Of a DNA stretch of 36,670 nucleotides, positions 25,388 through 33,501 are shown piece by piece. Position 1 is the stretch's first letter; each line of letters starts with the position of its first letter. The notes below the pieces were generated by a model. It was not told the DNA's origin. It searched no databases and saw nothing but the letters and a program-made list of their open reading frames with translations. The DNA comes from CAZHBA01 sp964530225. GTDB lineage: Bacteria > Pseudomonadota > Alphaproteobacteria > UBA6615. Both the position numbers and the translations under genes were made by a program. The stretch lies in contig CAZHBA010000011.1 in the NCBI GenBank assembly GCA_964530225.1, positions 1 through 36,670 on the forward strand, in the 5' to 3' direction.

Positions 25388-25734
25388 CACCGCCGGTTAC
25401 CTAAACGCCACCGCAATGGTCTCAGCGCATTTTTTTTGCACACCGAAACCAAAACGTGCTTGCTAAAAATATGGTTAACAAAAAAAAGGAACCTCCGGCC
25501 CAGTTCCAGCGATGAGTTTATACCAATTGGGGGAATTCTAATTTTTTAACGGTCGGGCGGCCCACCAGAGGCTAATTCGCACCGTCCAATTACTACCAAA
25601 CCAGGGATTTTTGGCACGGTTACCTGCTTGAAAAATTTTATGAAATCGTCGAACCATTGGTAGCCGACAACTGATTCGCAGTTCACAATACCACTCGTCG
25701 TTCAAAATAGGCTAACAATGGAGTAGCGGGCTAA
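25388..25734. other. 347-base non-coding gap between the DciA-like gene and smc
   Basis: This gap is more AT-rich than its surroundings and has many A and T runs. I find no convincing gene. A 32-codon open stretch at 25576-25674 (plus) has protein-like composition but no start codon and no family I recognise. A terminator-like hairpin facing the minus strand lies at 25478-25507, and one GATTC (a CcrM site) lies at 25673-25677, about 57 bases before smc. In related genomes I recall a DsbA-family gene here; none is present. The smc promoter is probably in the last 100 bases, but no clear box stands out. Confidence 0.6.
25478..25507 (-). terminator. Orphan terminator-like hairpin on the minus strand
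   Basis: Read on the minus strand, a GGAAC/GTTCC stem with a ten-base GC-rich loop is followed by a run of eight or more T. It has the look of an intrinsic terminator, but no minus-strand gene lies upstream of it (smc is on the plus strand). It could end antisense transcription or be a leftover of a lost gene. Confidence 0.35.
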
Positions 25735-28700
25735 GTGCATTTTAACAAACTTAAGCTGACGGGTTTCAAATCCTTTGTCGACGGCACCGAGCTGGAGATC
25801 ACGCAAGGTTTAACCGGTGTGGTCGGCCCCAACGGGTGCGGCAAATCGAACCTGGTCGAAGGCCTGCGCTGGGTGATGGGCGAAACGTCGGCTAAGCAGA
25901 TGCGCGGCGGCGGCATGGACGACCTTATTTTTAGCGGCACCATCGACCGCCCGGCGCGCAATGTCGCCGAAGTGGTGCTGTCGCTGGACAACGCCGACCG
26001 CAGCGTGCCCTCGCAGTTCAACGACGCCGACGAAATAGAGGTTTCGCGGCGCATCGAACGGGAAAAAGGCTCAACCTACCGTATCAACGGGCAAGAAGTG
26101 CGCGCCCGCGACGTGCAGATACTGTTCGCCGACCAGGCGACCGGTCCGCGCTCGACAGCGCTGGTCAGCCAGGGGCGCATCGGCGCTGTTGTCAACGCCA
26201 AAGCCACCGACCGCCGCCTACTGCTCGAAGAGGCGGCCGGTATTACTGGCCTGCATTCACGCCGTCACGAAGCGGAGTTGCGCCTGCGCGCCGCCGAAAC
26301 TAACCTAGAACGGCTAGACGACGTGCTAATTACTTTCGACGCGCAACTGACGGCGCTCAAGAAGCAGGTCCGTCAGGCACGGCGCTACCGAAACATTTCG
26401 CACGATATTCGCAAAACCGAGTCCGTTGTTTTGCACCATCGCTGGACTGCCACTAGCGAACAGGTCGCTGCGGCGGAAGCCGGGCTCAATACGGCGCAAG
26501 CAGCGGTCACCGATGTAACCACGATCGTTAGCCGGGCGACAGTGGAGCGCGAAACCCTAACCGAAGCGGTGGCGCCGCTACGCGACGCCGAGGCCCGCGC
26601 CGCCGCCGAATTGCAGCGCTTGACCCTGGCGCGCAACGAGTTGAACGCGGAGGAAAAACGTATCCGTGCGGCAATCAAACAGTGGACGACACGCCGCGAC
26701 CAGATCGCCGCCGACCTTTCGCGCGAGCAGGGCCTGACCGCCGAAGCAGAAGCGGCATTGGTCCGGTTGAACGACGAGCGTAGCGAGATCGAGCGCGCCT
26801 GCGCCGGCGAAGACGAGCTGATCGAAGCGGCCAACAGCGCCCTCGATCAAACCCGCGACCGCACAGCGGCGTCGGAAACCGAACTGGCGGCGTTAGCTGA
26901 ACAAGTCGCCAACGGCGAAGCGCAGCTCACGGCCATGGATCGCGAGCTTAGCGACCTCGCTGCACGGGCCAATCGCCGACGCTCGCGGCACGCCAACGCC
27001 ACCGCCAAACGCAATGCGTTGGCGGCCGAGGGTATCGACCCCGCCATTTTGGCCGAGACCGAAGACGCCGTTACGGAAATCGAGGCTAATCTGGCGGAGG
27101 CGCGCCGTGAATTGGACGCGGCGGAACAGTCTCGCATGGAAGCGGACAGCGAACGCGAAGCGGCGCGCGAGCTGCGCACCTCCACAGAGGAAATTCGTTC
27201 GCGCCTGCATGCCGAAGCCACCGCCTTGCGGGACCTGCTCGCCAGCGAAGCCGACGAGGGTGGTGCCTGGACACCGGTGCTCGACGAAGTCGAAGTATCC
27301 GCTGGTTACGAGGCCGCTCTTAGCGCCGCACTGGGCGACGATTTGGAGGCATCAGCCGACGAAACCGCACCGCGCCATTGGCGCCTTCTGCCGATGCTAC
27401 TGGTCGAACCGAAATTACCCGATGGCACCCAGCCGCTAACCGAGTTTGTCGACAAGGTGGGCCCGCTCGGCCGCCGCTTGAGCCAAGTTGGCCTGGTGGG
27501 CAACGCCGAAGCCGGAGCGCGCCTGTCAACAGATTTGAAGACGGGGCAGCGCCTGGTCGATCGCGATGGCAATTTATGGCGTTGGGACGGCTTCGTCGCC
27601 AAGGCGGAAACCCGTTCAACAGCTTCGGCAAGGCTTAAGCAACGCAACCGTCTGGCCGAGTTGGAGGTCCGCGCGCCCGAGGCTAATCGCGCTTTTTCGG
27701 ACGCCAACGCGGCGTATCAGAAAATCGTTGTTGTCACCGCGACAGCCGCCGACAACGAGCGCTGTGCGCGCGAGCGGGTACGCCAGTTGGACGGCAATGT
27801 CGCTACGGCCCGCAGCCGGCATACCGAAGTCGCACAGGAGATAAACGCCAAACGGTCGCGACTGGAAGGCCTGCTAGGCACCCTCAGCCATCTCGATACG
27901 GAGATGGCTGAGATCAAACAAGCCATACAAGAGGCTCAAGCGCGTCGCGATGCCATTGGCGATGTCGACACGCTGCGCGATGATGCTGCTGCGACCCGCA
28001 CACGCCTGAGCGAAGCCCGTAGTGCTTTTCAGGCGGCACAGATCGATCATGATCGTCTGGTCCGCGAGACTGACGAACGCCAACGGCGCATTACCGCGAT
28101 TATCGCCGACGAAGCCTCCTGGAGCGCCCGACGCAACGGCGCCACCGAGCGGGTATCCGAATTGCAGACGCGCGACGCCAGCGCGGCAGGCGAACTAGAT
28201 GCCTTGGCCGCGCGGCCAAGCAAGATCGAAGTTCAGCGAAATGCGCTAATGGATACCCTAAACGACGCCGATGCGGCGCGCCGTACGGCGGCGGATAAAG
28301 TGGCGGTAGCCGAAGGCGAGTTAGCAGATGCCGATAAGTCGTTGCGGGTCGCTGAAGCCCGGCTCGCCGAGACCCGCGAAGATAAGGTCCGCGCCGAAGC
28401 CAACGTGGCGCAGGCGGCGCAAAACCGCGGCATCATGCACGAGCGCATCGCCGAGCGCCTGAAATGCGACCCGCAAAACGTTCTGGAATTGGCGGAAATA
28501 AAAGAAGGCCACGACATTCCCGACCTCGAGTCCGCCGAGCGGCGCTTCGAGCGACTGTTGCGCGAACGCGACAATATGGGTCCGGTCAATCTGCGCGCCG
28601 AGCAAGAGAGCGAGGAATTGGCGGAGAAAATCGCCACCGTTGAATCCGAGCGCGACGATTTGATTTCGGCGATCGCGCGATTACGCCAGGGCATCAACAA

Positions 28701-29202
28701 TTTAAACCGTGAAGCGCGGCAGCGGCTGGTCAAGTCGTTCGAGGAAGTGAATACACATTTCGAGGAACTGTTCATGCGGTTGTTCGACGGCGGTCGGGCC
28801 CATTTGGCCCTGACAGAGGCCGACGACCCGCTGCAGGCCGGCTTGGAAATCTACGCCAGCCCGCCGGGCAAAAAATTGCAGATTTTGTCGCTGCTATCGG
28901 GCGGCGAGCAATCGATGACCGCGATTGCGCTACTGTTCGCAGTATTCCTGACCAACCCAGCACCGATTTGCGTGCTCGACGAGGCCGACGCTGCCCTCGA
29001 CGACGCCAATGTCGACCGCTTCTGCCTGCTGCTGAACGAGATTGCGCACTCGGGCGACACGCGTTTTCTGGTGGTCACCCACCACCGTATGACGATGGCC
29101 CGGATGGACCGCTTATACGGTGTTACGATGCCCGAACAGGGGATCAGTCAACTGGTCTCGGTAGACCTTCGCCAGGCCGAAGAGATACGCGCCACGGCCT
29201 AG
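25735..29202 (+). CDS. smc: Chromosome segregation ATPase SMC
   Basis: SMC, with ScpA and ScpB, forms the ring that organises and separates sister chromosomes. The 1155-residue product starts at GTG 25735 with MHFNKLKLTGFKSFVD, has Walker A GPNGCGKSN (31-39) and DQATGPRSTALVSQGRIG, then a long coiled coil. The hinge lies at about 490-640 (around EVSAGYEAALSAALGDDLEA and the later WRWDGFVAKAE), and a second coiled coil follows. The C-terminal head carries the signature LSGGEQSMTAIALLFA and Walker B CVLDEADAALDDAN. A GGAG box precedes the start at about 12 bases. Length and domains are normal and no indel interrupts the 3.5 kb frame, unlike the decayed loci to the left. ScpA and ScpB are not in this window. 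Confidence 0.98.
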   Translation: MHFNKLKLTGFKSFVDGTELEITQGLTGVVGPNGCGKSNLVEGLRWVMGETSAKQMRGGGMDDLIFSGTIDRPARNVAEVVLSLDNADRSVPSQFNDADEIEVSRRIEREKGSTYRINGQEVRARDVQILFADQATGPRSTALVSQGRIGAVVNAKATDRRLLLEEAAGITGLHSRRHEAELRLRAAETNLERLDDVLITFDAQLTALKKQVRQARRYRNISHDIRKTESVVLHHRWTATSEQVAAAEAGLNTAQAAVTDVTTIVSRATVERETLTEAVAPLRDAEARAAAELQRLTLARNELNAEEKRIRAAIKQWTTRRDQIAADLSREQGLTAEAEAALVRLNDERSEIERACAGEDELIEAANSALDQTRDRTAASETELAALAEQVANGEAQLTAMDRELSDLAARANRRRSRHANATAKRNALAAEGIDPAILAETEDAVTEIEANLAEARRELDAAEQSRMEADSEREAARELRTSTEEIRSRLHAEATALRDLLASEADEGGAWTPVLDEVEVSAGYEAALSAALGDDLEASADETAPRHWRLLPMLLVEPKLPDGTQPLTEFVDKVGPLGRRLSQVGLVGNAEAGARLSTDLKTGQRLVDRDGNLWRWDGFVAKAETRSTASARLKQRNRLAELEVRAPEANRAFSDANAAYQKIVVVTATAADNERCARERVRQLDGNVATARSRHTEVAQEINAKRSRLEGLLGTLSHLDTEMAEIKQAIQEAQARRDAIGDVDTLRDDAAATRTRLSEARSAFQAAQIDHDRLVRETDERQRRITAIIADEASWSARRNGATERVSELQTRDASAAGELDALAARPSKIEVQRNALMDTLNDADAARRTAADKVAVAEGELADADKSLRVAEARLAETREDKVRAEANVAQAAQNRGIMHERIAERLKCDPQNVLELAEIKEGHDIPDLESAERRFERLLRERDNMGPVNLRAEQESEELAEKIATVESERDDLISAIARLRQGINNLNREARQRLVKSFEEVNTHFEELFMRLFDGGRAHLALTEADDPLQAGLEIYASPPGKKLQILSLLSGGEQSMTAIALLFAVFLTNPAPICVLDEADAALDDANVDRFCLLLNEIAHSGDTRFLVVTHHRMTMARMDRLYGVTMPEQGISQLVSVDLRQAEEIRATA

Positions 29203-29268
29203 ATCCATATGTAAAATCTCTTGGTTTTCTGCCCATTTGCGACCAATTAGCGCGGCCCGAAAGCTGCC

Positions 29269-29297
29269 TTGACTTGCCTGTGACCGGTGGCTACTTT
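29269..29297 (+). promoter_or_regulatory. Sigma70-type promoter for the F0 operon
   Basis: TTGACT at 29269-29274 and TACTTT at 29292-29297 are separated by exactly 17 bases. This places a likely transcription start near 29304 and a leader of about 60 bases before atpI. It lies in the short smc-atpI gap, as expected for an operon promoter. Confidence 0.6.
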
Positions 29298-29367
29298 GCG
29301 CCCGCCTTCCGGCGTGGATTTGACTAAAGCTGGCGGGGGCCGCAACCAAAGATCACGAGGTCTACCC

Positions 29368-29700
29368 ATGGCCGATCCGGACCGGCCTTCCCCAACCGAA
29401 GATCTCCATCGACGCTTGAAGGCTGCGAAGGAACGTACTTCTGGGGGATCGAAAAAACGTTCAGCGGCCTCGTCCTACGCAGGTTCAGGAATGGGCGTTG
29501 GCGTAAAAGTCGGCGTCGATCTCGTTGTTGGTGTGGGGGTAGGCGCCGGTATCGGCTGGGGCCTTGACAAGTTGTTGAGCACAGAGCCGTGGTTGCTGGC
29601 GCTATTTTGTATTCTGGGGTTCGTCGCAGGTTTGATGAATGTCATTCGAACCGCCAATCAATCATTCAAGAAGCCGCTCAACGACGATAATGACTGTTAG
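29368..29700 (+). CDS. atpI: ATP synthase protein I (AtpI-like)
   Basis: The 110-residue product has a hydrophilic N-terminal half (residues 1-40, Lys/Ser-rich) and two membrane helices. The first is very Gly/Val-rich (VGVKVGVDLVVGVGVGAGIGWGLD), and the second begins at about residue 73 (PWLLALFCILGFVAGLMNVIR). This is the AtpI pattern; AtpI helps assemble the c-ring and may help Mg uptake. The ATG at 29368 follows a CGAGG box eight bases upstream. An upstream in-frame start at 29287 would place the promoter inside the gene and is rejected. It is the first gene of the F0 operon. Confidence 0.9.
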   Translation: MADPDRPSPTEDLHRRLKAAKERTSGGSKKRSAASSYAGSGMGVGVKVGVDLVVGVGVGAGIGWGLDKLLSTEPWLLALFCILGFVAGLMNVIRTANQSFKKPLNDDNDC

Positions 29701-29721
29701 GTAGGACTGGAGAAATTCTCG

Positions 29722-30456
29722 GTGGCGAGCCCTCTCGAACAATTCACGATTGAACCGATCCTCGATTTAAAAATCGGCGAAACGGACATATCGTTCACCA
29801 ATTCGTCGCTGTGGATGGCGGTTACCGCGTTGGTACTAATCGTATTCCTGGGCACCGGTACCCAGCGGCGCGCCATGGTGCCCGGACGATGGCAATCGTC
29901 GGTCGAATATTTCTATCAGGTCGTCGCCGACATGGTGCGCGACAATGTTGGCCCCCAAGGCCGACTCTATTTTCCGTTTATCTTCAGCCTGTTTATGTTC
30001 ATCCTGTTCGGCAACCTGCTTGGGCTGATCCCCGGTGCCTTCACGTTTACCAGCCACATCGCCGTAACATTCGCAATGGCCGGGTTTATCTTCGTCGGCG
30101 TCACAATCATCGGGTTGATCACCCATGGGCTAAAATTCTTTTCCCTGTTCTTTCCCCACGGTGCGCCGATCGTCTCGGCGCCGGTGCTGATACCGATCGA
30201 GATCATCTCGTATTTCTCGCGCCCGATCAGCCTGTCGGTTCGCTTGTTCGCCAATATGACCGTCGGCCACGTGCTCTTGAAGGTGATCGGTGGCGGCGTT
30301 GTGGCGCTGGGCGGCTTTTTCATTGCGCCCGGAATCGTACCGTTCGCCTTCCTGGTCGCCATCACCATCCTCGAAGTTATGATTGCGGTCATTCAAGCCT
30401 ACGTATTTGCCATTCTAACGTGCGTATATCTGAATGACGCCCTTCATCTGCACTAA
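29722..30456 (+). CDS. atpB: ATP synthase F0 subunit a
   Basis: Subunit a forms the proton half-channels against the c-ring. The 244-residue product starts with GTG at 29722 (MASPLEQFTIEPI), preceded by an ACTGGAG box. It has five to six hydrophobic helices, with GNLLGLIPGAFTFTSHIAVTFAM and the key helix PISLSVRLFANMTVGHVLLKVI, whose arginine (about residue 174) is the essential proton-path residue. The end IQAYVFAILTCVYLNDALHLH is the typical a-subunit C-terminus. It lies 21 bases after atpI and 39 before atpE, in the standard alphaproteobacterial F0 order. Confidence 0.98.
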   Translation: MASPLEQFTIEPILDLKIGETDISFTNSSLWMAVTALVLIVFLGTGTQRRAMVPGRWQSSVEYFYQVVADMVRDNVGPQGRLYFPFIFSLFMFILFGNLLGLIPGAFTFTSHIAVTFAMAGFIFVGVTIIGLITHGLKFFSLFFPHGAPIVSAPVLIPIEIISYFSRPISLSVRLFANMTVGHVLLKVIGGGVVALGGFFIAPGIVPFAFLVAITILEVMIAVIQAYVFAILTCVYLNDALHLH

Positions 30457-30495
30457 ACCCTATTCGCATTCTGAGATCTTAAAGGAGTAGTAAAA

Positions 30496-30741
30496 ATGGA
30501 AGTCGAAGCCGCAGCGCTAATTGGCAACGGCCTAAAACTCGTCGGTGCCGGCATGGCCGCCATCGGCATGGTCGGCGCCGGCGTTGGCGTTGGTCGCATC
30601 TGGGCCAGCTACATCGAAGCGATTGGCCGCAATCCGGCCTCCAAGGAAGAAATCGGTGCGTTCATCTGGATTGGCTTCGCAGTCACCGAAGCTATCGCGC
30701 TGTTCGCCCTGATCATGGCTTTCATCATCCTCGCCAGCTAG
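30496..30741 (+). CDS. atpE: ATP synthase F0 subunit c
   Basis: The 81-residue hairpin protein forms the rotating proton-carrying ring. The first helix has the Gly-rich AGMAAIGMVGAGVGVGRIW, the polar loop is EAIGRNPASKEEI (RNP motif), and the second helix FIWIGFAVTEAIALFALIMAF holds the proton-binding carboxylate E65. An excellent AAAGGAGTA ribosome site sits about nine bases before the ATG. This fits the high output needed, since many c copies are made per enzyme. The sequence shows no ion-selectivity residues beyond the proton-type glutamate. Confidence 0.98.
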   Translation: MEVEAAALIGNGLKLVGAGMAAIGMVGAGVGVGRIWASYIEAIGRNPASKEEIGAFIWIGFAVTEAIALFALIMAFIILAS

Positions 30742-30802
30742 CCGAACCGATACGGTGGCCGGAATAAGCGGGCCATCGCACGATTAACGGAAGAAGCGCG
30801 AT

Positions 30803-31297
30803 ATGCCTCAATTCGAGACCTCAACCTTCGCCAGTCAGATCTTTTGGCTGGTCGTCTGTTTCGCCATAGTGTTCATATTCGTGTGGCAGATCGCTCTGCC
30901 GCGAATTGCAGCCACGCTAGAAGACCGGCAGCGGAAAATCAGCGACGATCTGGCGCGGGCCGGTGAATTGGCCAACCAAACAGACGAGGTCATGGCGACC
31001 TATGAGGCGCGTCTAGCGAATGCCCGAGCAAACGCGCACGAGGAGCTGCAAGCCGCAGCGACGCGGGCGGCAGCCGAGGCCGAAAAGAAGAATACGGCTC
31101 TGGCGGAAAAACTGGCAGCCGATACCACGGCGGCGCACCAACGCATCGCCGCTGAATCGGTGGCGGCAGCGGATAATGTCGCCGAGATCGCCGAAGACAT
31201 CGCCCGCCAGGCGGTTGAGCGGCTAATCGGCAACGCACCCGATGGCAACGCGGTTAAGTCTGCCGTAGCGGCATCGGTTCGGGACCGCACGCCATGA
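30803..31297 (+). CDS. atpG: ATP synthase F0 subunit b'
   Basis: The 164-residue product has an N-terminal membrane helix (about residues 10-32, FASQIFWLVVCFAIVFIFVWQIALP), then a long charged Ala/Glu-rich coiled coil ending in IAEDIARQAVERLIG. With the next gene it makes the heterodimeric stator b'b found in alphaproteobacteria and photosynthetic bacteria. It overlaps atpF by four bases (ATGA), so the two are coupled for one-to-one production. The symbol atpG or atpF2 is used by different authors for this gene; atpG also means the gamma subunit in other nomenclature. Confidence 0.93.
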   Translation: MPQFETSTFASQIFWLVVCFAIVFIFVWQIALPRIAATLEDRQRKISDDLARAGELANQTDEVMATYEARLANARANAHEELQAAATRAAAEAEKKNTALAEKLAADTTAAHQRIAAESVAAADNVAEIAEDIARQAVERLIGNAPDGNAVKSAVAASVRDRTP

Positions 31298-31872
31298 TCG
31301 GCCGGTTACTCGCCTCTATCAGCGTTGTGGTGTTGCTCAGCGGCCTCGCCTTAGCTACCGAAGCCACCGAAAAGGCGCGCGAGAAAAGCTTTTTCGAGAG
31401 TGCGGAAACCTGGGTCGCGGTCTCGTTCGTGTTCTTTCTCGTCGCGCTGTTTAAACCGATCAAGAAGATGCTAACAGGAACGCTCGACAAGCGCACGGAA
31501 ACCATCAAGTTTGAGCTCGACGAAGCCCAGCGGCTGCGCGAAGAAGCGCAGCACACGCTCGCCGAATATCAGCGGAAGCAACGCGATGCGCTGAAAGAGG
31601 CCGACGGTATTTTAGCCGAAGCGCGCGTGGAGGCTGGGCGAATCGAAAAAGCGACCGCAGGACACACCAAAGAGCTTTTGCGCCGCCGCGAACAGCAGGC
31701 ACTGGACATGATCGCCGCTGCCGAAGCGCAAGCCCTGGCCGATGTGCGCGGCCTGGCCGCCGATGTCGCCATCGAGGCCACCCGTCAGCTTCTCACCGAT
31801 GCAACGGCGAGCGATGGCGGTGACTCTCTAGTCGATCAGGCAATCGAAGACCTGCCGTCGAAGCTGAACTAA
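31294..31872 (+). CDS. atpF: ATP synthase F0 subunit b
   Basis: The 192-residue product is the second stator subunit. It has an N-terminal signal-like hydrophobic segment (MIGRLLASISVVVLLSGLALA), a membrane helix at about residues 40-58 (WVAVSFVFFLVALFKPIKKML), and a long charged coiled coil from about 65 to 165. The early hydrophobic segment may be a cleaved leader or an extra helix. The start ATG overlaps the b' stop. The F1 genes are not here, consistent with the separate F0 and F1 operons of alphaproteobacteria. Confidence 0.95.
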   Translation: MIGRLLASISVVVLLSGLALATEATEKAREKSFFESAETWVAVSFVFFLVALFKPIKKMLTGTLDKRTETIKFELDEAQRLREEAQHTLAEYQRKQRDALKEADGILAEARVEAGRIEKATAGHTKELLRRREQQALDMIAAAEAQALADVRGLAADVAIEATRQLLTDATASDGGDSLVDQAIEDLPSKLN

Positions 31873-31900
31873 TCGGCCCTTCGCAGCTGTAATGTAAACC

Positions 31901-31920
31901 CTCCCCCAGCGGAGTTTTTA
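31901..31920 (+). terminator. Possible terminator between atpF and gcvPB
   Basis: In the 57-base convergent gap, CTCC pairs with GGAG across a six-base loop and is followed by TTTTTA on the plus strand. An overlapping GCGGA/TCCGC pairing faces both ways. The stem is short, so this is a weak call. Confidence 0.35.
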
Positions 31921-31929
31921 TTCCGCCGC

Positions 31930-33501
31930 CTAGGCTTCCAGACCCTCGGGATACCAACGCAACATCGGCTCGCGGGCGGCCATGATCTCGTCTAAGCGGC
32001 GGCGCGGCGTGAGCTGGGGCGCACTGGCAAAATGCGCCTGCTCTCCGGCCTTGGCGCTTTCGGCCAAGCGGCGCATGACGGCGATAAAGTCGTCGAGCTC
32101 GCGCTTCGATTCGGTCTCAGTCGGTTCGATCAGCATGGCGCCATGGACCACTAGCGGGAAATACATGGTCATCGGATGGTAACCCTCGTCGATCATCGCC
32201 TTGGCAAAATCGAGGGTAGTGACCTCTGTGCCGTCCAAAAAGCGGTCGTCAAACAGGCATTCGTGCATGCAGGGGCCGACAAATGACGGCGTCATCAGGT
32301 CGGCCAAGCGCACCATCACATAGTTGGCACTGAGCACCGCGTCGCCGGAGACCTGGGCGAGGCCATCCTTGCCATAGCTCAACAAGTAGGCGAAGGCGCG
32401 TATAAACATACCCATCTGCCCGTGAAAACCCTTGAGACGGCCGATGGGATCAGCGTCGCCGGTGTCCTCGTCGTTCTCGACTAGAGCGAAACCGCTGTCG
32501 CCATGCACTACCCACGGAAGCGGTGCAAATGGCGCCAGAGCGTCCGACAGAACCACCGGCCCGGCGCCGGGACCACCGCCGCCATGGGGTGTCGAGAAGG
32601 TCTTGTGCAGGTTGATGTGCATGCAGTCGATGCCGAGATCGCCCGGCCTTACGCGCCCGACGATGGCGTTGAAATTAGCACCGTCGCAGTAGAAATAGCC
32701 GCCAGCTTCGTGGATCAGCCGGGCGATTTCGATCATGTCCGGCTCGAACAGTCCGCACGTATTGGGATTGGTAAGCATTACCGCAGCGACATCGTCGCCG
32801 AGTTTTGCAGTGAACGCGGCTACATCGACTCGCCCAGCGTCGTTGGCGGGTATTGGATCGACGGTAAAACCGCAACCCGCCGCGGTGGCCGGGTTAGTAC
32901 CGTGCGCCGATTCCGGCACCAGAACTCGGCGGCGGGCGGTGGCACCGCCCCCTTGGCCACCATCGCGGGCGTCAAGCGCGGCGCGAATGGTCATCATGCC
33001 GCATAGCTCGCCATGGGCGCCGGCGGCCGGCGACATCGCCACCGCCGGCATGCCGGTTAATTCTTTCAGCCACCGCGCCGTCACGTCGATCAGCTCGAGA
33101 GCGCCTTGCGCAGTCTCCACCGGCTGCAACGGGTGCAGATCAGCAAATCCCGGCAGGCGCACCATTTTTTCGTTAAGTCGCGGATTGTGCTTCATGGTGC
33201 ACGAGCCCAGCGGATAGGTACCCATATCGATGGCGTAGTTCTTCTGCGACAGGCGGGTGTAATGGCGTACCACTTCGGGCTCGCTCAAGCCCGGCAGACC
33301 AATCTCGCTAGCGCGCTCGAGTCCGCCCAGACGGGTTTCGATGGTAGGGACCTCGGGCAGGTCGACACCCGACTGGCCCGGGCTGTTCAATTCGAACAAC
33401 AGATCCTCTTCCAGTCGCAATCCCTTATGTCCGAGAACCGTATCGATCTTTGGCGACAATTCGGCCTTGCGGGAACGGCTAAGATCGCTCGAACGGGCCA
33501 T
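31930..33501 (-). CDS. gcvPB: Glycine dehydrogenase (decarboxylating) subunit 2
   Basis: This is the PLP-bearing half of split P-protein, which decarboxylates glycine and passes the aminomethyl group to lipoyl-GcvH. The 523-residue product shows GSCTMKHNPRLNE, NPNTCGLFEPDMIEIA, and the cofactor lysine in HINLHKTFSTPHGGGGPGAGP. It ends with a C-terminal region typical of GcvPB (MIEPTETESKRELDDFI). The ATG at 33501 overlaps the gcvPA stop by one base (TGATG), giving coupled synthesis of the two halves. The GTG at 33504 is an alternative. It is the last gene of the gcvT-H-PA-PB operon. Confidence 0.96.
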   Translation of the reverse strand: MARSSDLSRSRKAELSPKIDTVLGHKGLRLEEDLLFELNSPGQSGVDLPEVPTIETRLGGLERASEIGLPGLSEPEVVRHYTRLSQKNYAIDMGTYPLGSCTMKHNPRLNEKMVRLPGFADLHPLQPVETAQGALELIDVTARWLKELTGMPAVAMSPAAGAHGELCGMMTIRAALDARDGGQGGGATARRRVLVPESAHGTNPATAAGCGFTVDPIPANDAGRVDVAAFTAKLGDDVAAVMLTNPNTCGLFEPDMIEIARLIHEAGGYFYCDGANFNAIVGRVRPGDLGIDCMHINLHKTFSTPHGGGGPGAGPVVLSDALAPFAPLPWVVHGDSGFALVENDEDTGDADPIGRLKGFHGQMGMFIRAFAYLLSYGKDGLAQVSGDAVLSANYVMVRLADLMTPSFVGPCMHECLFDDRFLDGTEVTTLDFAKAMIDEGYHPMTMYFPLVVHGAMLIEPTETESKRELDDFIAVMRRLAESAKAGEQAHFASAPQLTPRRRLDEIMAAREPMLRWYPEGLEA

